From Sarcomyxa edulis (Eukaryota; Basidiomycota; Agaricomycetes; Agaricales; Mycenaceae), in the NCBI GenBank assembly GCA_009761415.1, contig QUOL01000004.1, positions 2,356,001 to 2,420,000 of the forward strand: DNA of 64,000 nucleotides, written 5' to 3'. A model generated the notes under the pieces. That model ran no database searches. It saw only the letters and a program-made list of their open reading frames with translations, and was not told where the DNA came from. Position numbers and translations under genes: made by a program. Below are positions 23,665 through 34,962 of this stretch, piece by piece (the first letter of the stretch is position 1; each line of letters begins with the position of its first letter).

Positions 23665-24395
23665 ATTTTTTAGAATATAAACTTGTTTCGTAGGACACAT
23701 CGAATGATTGGAGGATCATCCGCTCGCAATAAAATGTTTTGTCTTTGTTCTCGTCTCGAAAATACGGTCGTCTATTGCTTCAGTCCGTGTCTTCTTATCT
23801 GAACAGAGCTTCATAGATCTCAAATGCAAATATGCCGATCGATTTCTCGAAAAGTGAACGTCCTATTGGTATTATTGAGAAAGACAGCCCGGGTACCTCG
23901 GAGGCCACAGGCAAACACCGACAACACCGCCACGCGACCATCGAGATTCGATGAAGCACCTTGCCCTTTGCCTTGACGTTTCCCTTGCCCTCTGCTGATA
24001 CACGCTCTCGACTCGCTTCCCAAACTTTCGCGTTATCAGATTGTTATAGATATGGATCCTTTGGTCATCGTGATTTGGACTCTACAGGATGTCAGTACGC
24101 TGCCAGCAGCCTCCTTCTGAAACAGTCACTGTCAAGTACTAAACTCACGATATTACAGACTTTATCGTTCTACCCCCCATTCGTCATGCGATTGCTAATG
24201 ACGCGGACGATTGACAAGACCGAGACGGAACTGGGAATCAGGATAAGTACTCGGTTTCGTCACGCTTTGGTGGAGTCACATACGTGACGATGTCACCCGA
24301 ATAGCAACTCCTCCTCCTTCCCCTCCTCCTCCCTTGGCAGGATGTCTTCCTCATGGGAATGGATACTGTTCGGCTAGTTCCTCCGAACCAAAGTC
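23665..24395. other. Intergenic region between GMP synthase and tRNA-Lys
   Basis: Holds the GMP synthase 3' flank. An ATG at 24051 opens a 22-codon frame (MDPLVIVIWTLQ) with a possible splice site. I could not extend it into a convincing gene. Confidence 0.45.
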
Positions 24396-24517
24396 GCCTG
24401 CCTAGCTCAATCGGATAGAGCGTCAGACTCTTAGGCGAGGCGAAAGATTCACTCATTGAGTTATTCTGCATCTGCAGACAAATCTGAAGGCTGCGAGTTC
24501 GACCCTCGCGGTGGGCT
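24396..24517 (+). tRNA. tRNA-Lys (anticodon CTT) with 48-nt intron
   Basis: The cloverleaf is complete. The acceptor arm is GCCTGCC paired with GGTGGGC (with G-T wobbles) and discriminator T. The D-stem is GCTC/GAGC. The anticodon stem TCAGA/TCTGA encloses the loop CT-CTT-A-A, and the T-arm GCGAG-TTCGACC-CTCGC is perfect. The loop is interrupted one base after the anticodon (CTT at 24430-24432) by an intron at about 24434-24481, the canonical position for nuclear tRNA introns. A run of six Ts follows eight bases downstream. Confidence 0.93.
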
Positions 24518-24524
24518 AATGTTC

Positions 24525-24530
24525 TTTTTT
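24525..24530 (+). terminator. RNA polymerase III T-run terminator of tRNA-Lys
   Basis: Six consecutive Ts lie just after the tRNA-Lys 3' end, the usual Pol III stop signal. Confidence 0.75.
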
Positions 24531-24990
24531 ATCATCTATCTTATGGAGGAGATATCCCGCGTCGAGCTTCGTATCTTGCCAAGATCCCGATTATTGCACC
24601 ACATAGGCCTTGCGTGCCCATACTCACCAGGAACCCGCGTAGTTTTCCCCCAGGTCACCGGGTCATTTTTCGAGTCGAGACAACCAGCCTTGCAGACGGT
24701 ACCCACTGGCTTCGAACTAAACTCAAGGACATTGGTCAATCGCGCCCGAAGCCTTTATCGCCTCCTGAACATAACGGAGCGCGAAATTTGCGATAACGAC
24801 TGGAAAAGCATTTATCATTGTGGCTCGATGTTGATCGATAGGGAGGACCTACTCAACAGTTTCGAGAGGCATGCCATTTTTCAATTCGTCTGCTAAGTAG
24901 TGAGGTAAATCGTCCGAAGTTTTGTCGACGTCGCAGGATAATATTGCGGCTCTTAGAGGAAGATGTCGAGCCGAGCAATGATGAACCATT
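24531..24990. other. Non-coding stretch between tRNA-Lys and the right repeat arm
   Basis: No gene was recognised. Short open frames on both strands here lack motifs, and the stretch lies just outside the region that matches the left arm. Confidence 0.4.
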
Positions 24991-25125
24991 GATTTCATTC
25001 GCCTCGGCAAACGGACGGTGGATGGTGCGTTGGTGTTCAATGATCTGCTCGGGATCAAGTTGACACTGAGCAGATTGTCAGACAAAAATGTTGCGGTGGC
25101 GTCGAGACTGAATACTGCAATATGA
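24991..25125 (+). pseudogene. 3' remnant of a BTB-type gene
   Basis: On the plus strand this segment encodes a stretch ending KLTLSRLSDKNVAVASR then LNTAI-stop. It matches the last ~40 codons of the BTB gene (KLTLSRLSGKDVTVTSR then TNTAL). The frame is open from about 24991 but closed just upstream, and no BTB core follows in either direction. The nucleotide match to the left arm begins at AAACGGACGG (25009). This is therefore the tail of a BTB gene carried with FunK1 in the duplication, without the rest of the gene. Confidence 0.7.
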
Positions 25126-28100
25126 CCTGTAGGCTGCAGCACGACTGCGCAATATGACCCCGAGGACAAAATGAATCAGGCGAAGATTGATCAGACGCAG
25201 AGGAGGTTCGACGGTTCTATTCGTGTTGCTACTGCCACAATAATTGCTAATCGATGCGTACATATACAATGTCCCAGACTGGTGACCGATCTGTCTACTA
25301 TTCAGAAGAGCAATCCGACAAGAAAGTGAGTTTGTACTAAGTGTTTTGCAAGTCTGTCGTCAAACAGATAGTCATCGTTCGACCGTCTTCGAGTCCTGCA
25401 GAGTTCTGTTATGACTCAAGATGCAGGTATATAATTCCGGTTAAATAAGTGATGATAGATGTACAAATACAAAGTGCAATGTAAGAAAGAGATCATGAAA
25501 GGTAGATTAGAAGAAAAAAGATGCCCAAAGACCGCCGACTGGCAAGGATGCATCAAGGTCTACTCAACGAAGATGATCCGATTGTTTTCGATTTCTTGGT
25601 ACGCGTGGGTGAATCCTCAAAGTCGCTGGTGTAATCGGAGGGTTTTCGTTTTGGGCTACGGCTGTAATGAGATGAAACGTGAACGGAGTCGCGATGAGAA
25701 TAAGCTGAGTTATTGGGCGTGACAAAAGTATGAGGGGATGTCATGGCATAGGGCAATACATTGATTGACCTCAAAGACAGTCGACGTGATTCTCTTGTGG
25801 GAGTGACAAAGATCGGACCCAAAGTCTCCGAGTCTGTTTGATCATTTTTTGTTCCGTCGATATGATCCGTCGCCGGGTCCTTAGAGCCGTCCGAAAGAAC
25901 ATCGTGGACTGGAAGTGCAGGTTCAGCATGAGGATTTAGCTGTGTCCGAGTCTTCTTCCATGTGTCAATGATATCGAGGAACCTTTTGTGGTCTACCCGA
26001 GCATTGTCGAGACTATACGGAGGGATTCCCTTGAGGCTCGGGACAACTTCTGCTGGCTCGGACTCCCATGAGAGGGCAATCAGCTCGTTGTCCATTATAG
26101 AGAGGCGCTGCAAGAAGAAGCGTTGCATGTCTTCGAGCAAAGGCCGCAATGAGCGAAAGGCCGGCGAAGGGGGTGTCATTGGTGACCTCAGGAAGAAGGC
26201 TTTGGACTGGGCGCACTTTTGAGGTAGATCAAGAGTGTCCCATTCACTGAGAACCTCGGGTAATGGCTGAAAGAATATTCCACCAGGGGTATTCATCCCA
26301 TAGCAGATCCAGCATAAGAGGTAGAAGACGGATTCCAGATCGTCCATATGATCGTGATGACGGAGATTGCTACGGAGCACCTTGATGGATTGAAACGCTC
26401 GGGTTCCCTGGATAGAAATTTGAGCTAAATGAAATTGAGTGGCAGATGCAGCTTACGGTTCTAAAATCGCCCACAGTAAATACTCCGTCAATCAATTTCT
26501 GCATCTCCGCAGCCATATCCAAGTCGATGAGGACCCCTTTGATATGAGAACCAGTCGCTCCGCGGAGAGCGTTTCCGACGCTGATATCACGATGGATGAT
26601 GCCTTTCTCCAAGAGCTCGAGGAGTGCTGAGGTTAAATTCTAGTCAGAGCTAATAAGCCTTTCGAAGAAGTTCAACTCACCGATGGCAATGTCTCGAATC
26701 GCATCTATCAACTCGTCCACCGACTCGCAAGTGCCAAGATGGTCGCCATAGACTTGAGACACTATACGGTCCAATTCTCGAGGTATCGGAGGGCCAGACT
26801 CGGGGGCGCTCGAAGCGCTTGCAGAACACGAAGTCGTGTAGATACTGTTTTGATACGCGTAGATTTGACCCACTCTTTCGAGTCCGACAGCTTTCTCCAG
26901 AAAGAACGATTCATTCCTGCGTCCATCAGCCCGCCAGCAGTCCTTGATGAGGTATTGTTTTCCGTCTTGATCGTGTTCGACGAGCCAGCACGTAGTCCCA
27001 CGACCGCGAATAGTATCCCGATAAAATGTGGGCTCGCCTTTCGGATCGACGATCTTGAATCGGAGAGGAGCTCCTTCGTAGTTCTCGACGACTGGCCGTT
27101 CGCCCTCCCGTTCCTTCACGATACGGCTAGGACACACCTCGATCCATCGGGAAGGCACCTTGCGTTGGTCCCATGAAATGGAGGTATCGTAGCCTAGAGA
27201 TGCTTCGTCAAGAGAGGTGACACCAAGAATAATTCGAACAAAGATCTCGGGCTCGGTATGAATGTTGAACCACGGAGAGTGGACAGATCCAGTGCGGTCG
27301 AATCTGTATACACGGACCTTCGTCTCTGTCAAGAGCACACAGAATACAAATTTCCGGTTATGCTGTTGAACAAAAATCTCGCGTGCGTAGGTGGCAAGCT
27401 GAAGACCATCGTGTGCAGGCCGGAGTCCGGTATCTAGTTTGATTTCGATGGGGTTGAGAAGCTGGGCGTAGCTCGGTTCCAAGATCGTTTTTTCTTTGCA
27501 GATGGATCGTCCGATGCCAATAGGTGAGATATCGGGTTTGGAGTTTAGTACGTTGCCGACCTTGCAAAGGTGTGGCATGTTGGTGGCATGAGTGTCGAAG
27601 ATCTTCCTTGCGGTGGCTTTCTTCTTCCTCTCGTATTTGGATTTCTTGATTCCGATTTTCACGATGTCTCGGATGAGTCTGACGTACGGCGCATAGAGGT
27701 CGGCCTCTTCGCGTGGTTCAGGAATGCATGTCCAACGGCCCTCCTCCAAATCATAGTTCTTGTTCTTGTTCTTGTTGATAAAATCTTCAATCACAGTCGG
27801 GGCGTCTTGTATGTCGGGAAGAGGGAACATCTCGGAGATCGTGGTAGTGCCGGGACCAGTGGTTCTGAACCAACAGTCGAACAGTTCTTGCTCCAGAGCG
27901 TCGTGGATCTCCTCGACCTTTTTGTAGCCATTAGGCTGGTCTGAGCTGACCTTATGAGGAGTGCTGGGGTGGAAGGGCATCGTGGTAGATATGTGAGGGG
28001 CAGAGTCGGTGGCAGGATCCGTCGATTGAGGTGGTTCTGTTCCTGACTGCGTTACTTGTACGGCTTTCCGTCGGAATATTTCCTTTATGAGACAATCAGA

Positions 28101-29180
28101 TTCCTGAGGGACTTGAGGAGTTGGAGCTTTGCGAGAGGGTGCGCGGTTAGCCATTAGATCGTAAGAGTGGAAGAGGTGGAGAGTAGGTACTTACTTTTGA
28201 TCGCTTTATATGTGTCGGAATTTGAAGCGGTACACAATATTTACGGAAGTTTGTGTGTCCAGCAAAGCGCGGGTGGAGGTGGCACGTCTGAAAATGGCAA
28301 GTGTGGTGGTGGCAGATGGCAATGCGGTGGACAAGCGGTGGATGGTTGAGAACAATGAGCGTTGTCACGGTCACGTTGCAAGTCTGTCACGCGTCAAAGC
28401 GGCAGAACACATCGCGCACGCCGCACGCCGCACGCCGCCGCACCTCCGACTCAGGAAGAAATTTACGAACCTTTCGAGCGACACATTTCCCATAAGTTCT
28501 CCTAGTACAAGTGGTGTCCTTTCTGCGTGATAGGTCATCGTCGTCTCAATCAGCTTCAGACGAGACATAGAGACCCGCATTTTGATTTGTTGATTTACCC
28601 AGAGATATTGAAACATCAAACATACTTGACGGCCACCCCATCTAAGCCATAGAGTGATATGGCATGGGAAAGGACTCTGTAAACTCGGCTTCGGACTACG
28701 TTTGACGTTCGTCTCGGTCTGAAGAGGTAGCCATCCTCGACCTCGAGGACAAAGTTTCCGTAATCCTCTAGAGGAATCTTGCCGGGTATTCAAAAGTGCG
28801 AAGCCATCGCATTGATCGCAAAGTCCATTGGTTGTTTCCAGTGACTAGTCAGCCGTGTTCAGCGACTCCCGACCTCATTCGAGGAACTCAGGTCCAAGGA
28901 TGACAACGAAAAGCGGTTCCTCGATGTCAGTGATCCATCCGATAGCAGAGTCTTACAAAGACAGGATTTTAAACACGTACGCAAGGCCGAAGTAGACAGT
29001 AGACCCAAAGTAGACCACTCTGGTGCCTTGACGTCGTTCTTTCCCACCGTTGAATAGATGAAGCGAGTCACAGACTGTGTCCGAGGTTGATATCCCAAGA
29101 AGATGTTGTATTGGAGGACCAACAGGTAGAACTGAAAGAGAGGGGGTATGGCACTCAGTATGACTATAATCAGGCCTGAG
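25009..29180 (-). repeat. Right arm of the ~4 kb inverted repeat
   Basis: Reverse-complement partner of 15660-19690. It carries FunK1 copy B on the minus strand, its 5' flank and the BTB tail. Its 3' flank differs from the left arm by many substitutions and several small insertions, while the first kinase exon is almost identical. Confidence 0.9.
25553..28154 (-). CDS. FunK1-type fungal protein kinase, copy B
   Basis: Same three-exon structure as copy A, giving about 832 aa. Exon 1 starts at 28154 and differs from copy A at only three residues in about 490 (Lys for Asn near residue 24, Pro for Ser near 450, Ile for Val near 480). The catalytic IIHRDISVGNAL and LIDLDMA motifs are intact. It keeps the 41-residue segment that copy A lacks (FRSLRPLLEDMQRFFLQRLS and following), which looks like a normal alpha-helical part of the C-lobe, so copy B is the full-length form. 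The Ser/Arg-rich C-terminal tail differs from copy A at several positions within about 40 residues. TATAAA lies upstream at 28205-28210 on the minus strand. It faces the spacer of the inverted repeat, convergent with the BTB remnant. Confidence 0.9.
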
Positions 29181-29582
29181 TAAGTACTGAGTGAGGAGGG
29201 GACTAGAGTCGTGCACGACTCGATCTGGGATGTTCGAGAAATATTTGTATGTCCCGATTTGTGGGCTCGATGCATAATGCGACATACCTTGGATGAAGCA
29301 AGAGCATTATTGTGAAGAGTGTTACTCGGCGAGAAGGAATGCTTGGGATGTACAAGCAACGGGAGGCGTTGTGGTCTGACTTGAGCTCGTGGTTGGCAAT
29401 GTGATAAACTTTTCTGTCTCGTGCAATTCGATCCACGATAGGGCGACGACACGACCACCCATTTCAAAACATGTTTAGCAGGCGGGACGAAACTTACAGA
29501 AAGTACAATGAAACAGTCCCATCACTACTAATACATATGCACCACTGTGTTATAAGGATCGAAGTGTGCTATCCGCATATGT
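28155..29582. other. Upstream flank of FunK1 copy B and XRN1 3' flank
   Basis: The part up to about 29180 is inverted-repeat sequence. From 29180 to 29582 nothing matches the left arm. Several overlapping minus-strand frames at 28859-29467 look like decayed coding sequence of unknown origin. No intact gene is supported. Confidence 0.45.
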
Positions 29583-32500
29583 TTATGACGGCAACGGAGC
29601 GGCGAATGAACCTCGTCCTCGTCCCCTGAATCCTCCTCTACCCCGTCCGCGTTCAAAGTTAGGGTTAGGTGGGAACCCACCTCGGCCACGGAATCCAGGA
29701 ATAAAGCCACCTCTTCCAGGGCCACCACGGAACCCACCTCGTCCCGGAACAGGTGCATGAACGCCATTGGCAATGGGCTGTGTAGATCCTGCGACTGAAG
29801 GTTCGACAGGAGCATGATGGTTCGGTGGAGGACCTCCGCGACCGTTGGCAAATCCGCCACGAACTCCTCGGTTAGGGTTCGTCATGATATGAACTTGAGA
29901 ATTTGCACTAGATCAAGATACATGGTTAGAATGATTGACAATAACATGAAATGACAAGACGAACTTTGGTGGTGCAGGTCGGAAGCCAAACGTCTGTGGT
30001 CCATTGGGAGCTTGGACAGTGGGGCGAGGGCCATATTGGGGTCTAAAGGGAGCATTGGCCGCCGGTGGAGGAGCTTTCGGGTTTAGAGATGTCATGAACT
30101 GTGGGTTCGAAAGGTTGAGACATGTGTTGAACTCGACCGTTGACCCGCGATATAGAGAACAACTGAAGAGACGGGCGCTCAATGAACAATCTTTCTCAGT
30201 ATCGATGAATACACTGACCGATCTCCCATTGTGGTTCCGGACATGAATGGAACATCCCATGCGACATCCATCGACTTAGCGTTGAGACCGATGACTACTC
30301 CCTTGACAGACAGCGGTACTCCTCCAGAGTCTTGGACCATTGTGACACGATCTCCCAGAGCGAAGTGTTGGTTTTGTAATCGATAAACCGCGTGGGCAGG
30401 TTTAAGAACGGCTTGACGAGGAATGCCTTTGACTATAGCTTTTTTGATCGCGGATGTTGATTTACTTGCGGTAATACTGTCCGCAAGGGCCTCGATCTCT
30501 TTCACCGTGTCCTAAGATCATATTAGTATCGTCGACGGACATTAGACATCGTGGAAGTGTACCTTCGTGAGTTGATCGGAGAACAATGAGACAGGCTCGA
30601 AGTCTCGGACACCTTTCAGTTTTAACCATGCTTTCACCTCTCTGACTCTAGAGTCGGGCTCAGCTCCAGGCAGCACGTCTGATGCTTTCGCCATAGCTGA
30701 GAGAGAATGATGAGTGTTTAGCGGATGATAGACGATGGAGGTCTCCTACCATCACCACCACCATCGAGTGAACGGAATATCTCTGGGAACTTGGCCTAGA
30801 ATGATACGAGTGAGAAAATGTCAAGTTCGGCAATGGAAAAAGTTCGACCTTGTATTCCTTGATGAGGTCAATCGCCTTCTCACTGAATTCCCAATGGCGG
30901 CTGTCCTTGCGGGAATAGTCAATAACTTTCAACCCTTTAGCCTCAAACTTGAGGCTGAGCCCAAGATTAGTTTTCGATCCATCGGAAGTGATGACCATGA
31001 AGCTAGCAGTAATCTTTGATAGTGCACGGCCTGAGATACCGATCATCTCTGCCGCCTTGAACGATGGATAGTATCTTCCAGATTTTCGGCTTTCGACGAT
31101 GCTCTTGAATTTGTCATTCTCAGCCTTATCAGATGGGAAGAACTACAACAAGCATTTAGCAGATACACGAGAACGAAGAAGAGGCCAACTTACAGCGAGA
31201 ATGACCGACAACGTAGTTTCTGTGGTCGCCGAGACTTGAGCAGCGACACCGTACGCATGTTCACCTAGGAAAAAGATCTTGCTGCCTTCGGGGAACTCCT
31301 CCGAAAGAGGAGGCGCGGCTCTTTCCAAGAAGCGAGGGTCTTCAGAGGACACTTCCGATAATGTCATCTGGACCGCCTGCTCAACCTCTTTATCCTCATC
31401 GTCGTAATCCTTCACAAATGCGCCGGTCTCAAGGCGCTTGAGACCTGATGCTAAGATTAGTTTCAGGACCTTGGTAAGAAAAGAATAGACCACACCTTTG
31501 AGTGGGCGTACGTGGAGTAACACGTCGACAGCTCCTGTGATGACACCGCATCGTTTGGAATAGACTTGCTCGATACGCTCAGCCCTCATCTTCCAATGAC
31601 CTAGACCTTGAGGAGCATGGGGATTTGAGATGACTTTGGGGTCATTGCCTGCTATGAGCACCCTCTTCTCGTACTTGAATAACGAATCGGAGACAGCCAC
31701 CACCAGTCCCTCCTGCAAGAAGGGCCATCCAATGAATGTTCGCTTGTCTACCATCTCTTGAGCTATGTCCTGCGTCTTCTTATTCTCGTGAGGGTTTTTG
31801 ATGTGCACCACCATTGATTTGTTTCGACTTTCTGATCCGTGTACGTTGACGCCGTGGAAACCAAGGAGTGCCGTATGCGGAAGAGTCTTCAGAGATGGGA
31901 AACCTGCAAGGGCATCGACACCAAGTGAGACTCCGTCGCAAAGACCTGGAATCAGATGAAGGCCGTCCAAGGTAGGCAGATCGAACGGTTCCATGATACA
32001 TGTGCATCGGTATAGTGGCGGGAAGAAACCGGGAAGAGACGATGGGTACACAGTCGGCTCTCCTGGATCGTAGGTAAACTTCGTGCTCGTTCCAAAACCG
32101 TTCCGTTTCCGCTCTTCAGGCGTTAGTCGATGCTCTCTGGCTATACAAACCAGAGGCACCGTTAGTTTTTGATTAGTCGAGACGAATGAAAGACTTACAA
32201 GCCATCGCTTTGAGAAGCCTTGTTTCCTCAATGAAGGGAATCTTGACGATCGCTTCCCAGTCCTGTTTCTTCCCGTTAAGATCCTGCTCGAACTCGAGCG
32301 GATAGAAGTCCAAAATCGGGGAATTTGGATCATACATCAAATCCTGGTTGCACGAGATTATGACAGAATTCAATGAGAAGTCGCTGGGTAACACACACCT
32401 GATATGCAATGGGAACATGCTCCTTACTTGCCACTGGCAATACACCCATGAGCTGTTCATACGGTCTGAATGGCTTGCCCAACTCAAACTCGAACACCAT

Positions 32501-34962
32501 CTTGTCCACATCCCGCAAATCTTTCAAACTGGACGTTAGATGCATCGTAGAACGAAGAAGGTAAGTCAGATTACCAGATATGCGTGGGGCGTAATGATAG
32601 TTGTAATACCACCCCCACGAAGCCACTCCGCTATAATAATAGTGCATGACCCACTGCAACCCTTCCACGTAACGGAAGGCTAAGTCATGCATCTCCTCTT
32701 CATTATCGTAGGAGATCTCAAGTTTTCCCTGGGATGATGTCGATTACCACAACTGATTCGAATGAGAGAAGTATCGAGAGGCGTACCTTGTAATATCCTC
32801 GCTTCCATTCATCCATCTTCGCCTTGATCGACCTTTCATGACGCGCGTCAAACCCGCCATCTTCGTCATCATCCATGACTGGAGCCTTGTCGTATTTTTT
32901 CAACACTCGGTCCACAGCAGCCCTACTCTCTTCGTCTTCAAACTCGTCATCAGCGTCGTCGTCACCATTCTTCCCATCTTCTCCATCGACATCTTCCCAT
33001 TCTCCCTCAGCATCATCTCCTTCTTTCGCCGTCTCTTTCTCTTTGTCTGCAGACGGCAACGGCTCCTCCATCAATGCTCCAGGGAACCGCCAAGTCACCA
33101 GGTTCTGGTCTTCATCATCATATTCATCCCACGTCAGTGTCAAATGCAGATCCTCTGACAGACTACCGATGAATTTTCTCTCCCTCGCTGGGAACGTATT
33201 CGGCATCGACAACTTAGCCGAACGATAATGCGAAGGCGACGGCGCGTTCCTGTTCTCCAGGACAAATGCCTGCACTTTGTCGAAAATCTCTCTCTGCGCC
33301 CTTGTCAAGACTACACACGCAATGAGCGGCAAGTCAGTAGAGAGACGAAAGATCACCACGAACCGAACTTCGACCGTTTTCTCCCAATCTCCATCTCTTT
33401 TACATGTTTCGCCTGCTTCCCTTTATACCAGTTGACATCAGCATACTCCTTCTCAAAGACTTCCTGCTCCCATTGCCCCATCTCGTCCAACACAAGCTGC
33501 AGACGTTTCGTGTTGATCACTCCCCCCTCGTTCATGTATCCCTCTGATTGAATTCGTTATTGTCATATGAGGAGAACCGAACGTGCATCACTCACCCATC
33601 GACGGAAGGACCTTCTTGTACACGTCGAATAGTTTCTCCAAACCATTCTCGTGAATATGTAGATCTGGAAGGTTGGGTAAAAAATCGTTCCCAACAAAAA
33701 CTGCGAGCAATATAAAATCATCGATGATGCGTTCCAGACTATATGAGAATGGTAACACCGGTTCGATGTCACGGAACTCGAGGTCCAGATACTCTCGCAT
33801 TAGCGAGAGATGAAGGAGGTAGAAATTGATAGCTTCCAGGCTGGTTTACGATTGAAATCAGTCAAGTCATTACTTTGGAAGCAGCGACAGACAGTGCAAT
33901 TCACCTCGTATTCCCCTTCTTCCTCGACGAAGGCCCGAATTTGACCTCCTCTCGCAGTAAACAGAAATGTGGATCGTGACTCAGAAGCCCCAGCATGATT
34001 AGATCGGCATCAAGCCCATACAAGCAGTGTCGCACATTAGGGTTATAGTCGGGTTGTGCCCGAGATAACCGAATGTACTCCATGATCTTGTGCTCTCCCT
34101 CTCCAGGGACTTCATGCCCTGAGAGCACAACCTGGACATCTCTCCAGTTCGAATCCTCCGAGATCTTCTTGTTAATAAAATACCGCAACTGCTCGGACAG
34201 ACGCGCCATGAATGGTGTGCCTGACACGATGTACGATGTTAGTCTACAAAGGTAATAACAGGGCACGATGTGGGCGTACCGGGAGTGATACAGTTACTGT
34301 CAAAGGCCTTCTCATCAGGGAGCTTTTCTCCCTTTGCCTCCGCCTTTTCTTTGACTTCCTTCGCTTCTTTGGCGGTACGGAATCGACGACTTCGTTGCTG
34401 GTTCATCTTAGCTCGTGGAGCGACACCGTCGACGGCCATGAAGAACAGTTTCTTGGGTTTGATTTTCCCAAATAAGTGGTCCACATAGGCGAATATTGAC
34501 GTGAAGATCTGTTCCTCCGATAATCGAAAGTGAGCGTCCTCGTCATTAGGATGCGAGCCTGTATGCAGAGCGTTGGTGATGGATTATGATGGTTGAATTT
34601 AGGACCCACAATTGTGTATGATTCCATTGAAATCAAGGTAAAGATTGTCTATAGCACGACTAATGAGCGCTAACGAGCAAGAAATGCAATCCGATCATTC
34701 TACTCACCGAATTCCGGAATCTTGTTCTCTGTAATCAGTTGAGAGGTCAAGGGATATCGCTCTCTGTAAAGTATAAGAATATTTCGGTTCAAAAGGAGTG
34801 AGTTCAAACGCACGAGATGTATCGGAAAAACTACAAGAACTCCGTCAGTAAGTTGCCTCGTTTCTCAATCATTTCTGGATAAGTTATGGCGAACCTTTGG
34901 GATACCTGTGAATACACGTCTATCAGTTATTCAAGCTTGATAAAACGAATTTACAAACCCAT
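29583..34962 (-). CDS. xrn1: 5'-3' exoribonuclease 1 (XRN1/KEM1)
   Basis: Degrades decapped mRNA 5' to 3' in the cytoplasm. The start at 34962 is set by small 5' exons that splice to MGIPKFFRYISERYPL and [18 protein letters not shown]. The catalytic CR1/CR2 region shows the acidic residues of the family: [51 protein letters not shown] and [13 protein letters not shown]. An acidic insert ([19 protein letters not shown] region) precedes [17 protein letters not shown], the conserved CR2 end. Domains D1-D4 follow ([18 protein letters not shown]), with [19 protein letters not shown] as a KOW/SH3-like segment near 30330. The C-terminus is an RGG-rich tail ([16 protein letters not shown] repeats) ending at 29583, likely an RNA- or protein-binding tail. 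Gene length and D-domains favour XRN1 over the nuclear paralogue Rat1. More than ten introns are present; inner borders are approximate. Confidence 0.93.

Noticed and set aside
15660..29180. Inverted repeat as a transposon with terminal inverted repeats
   Set aside because: The arms are whole genes; the spacer holds housekeeping genes, no transposase is present and no target-site duplication was seen.
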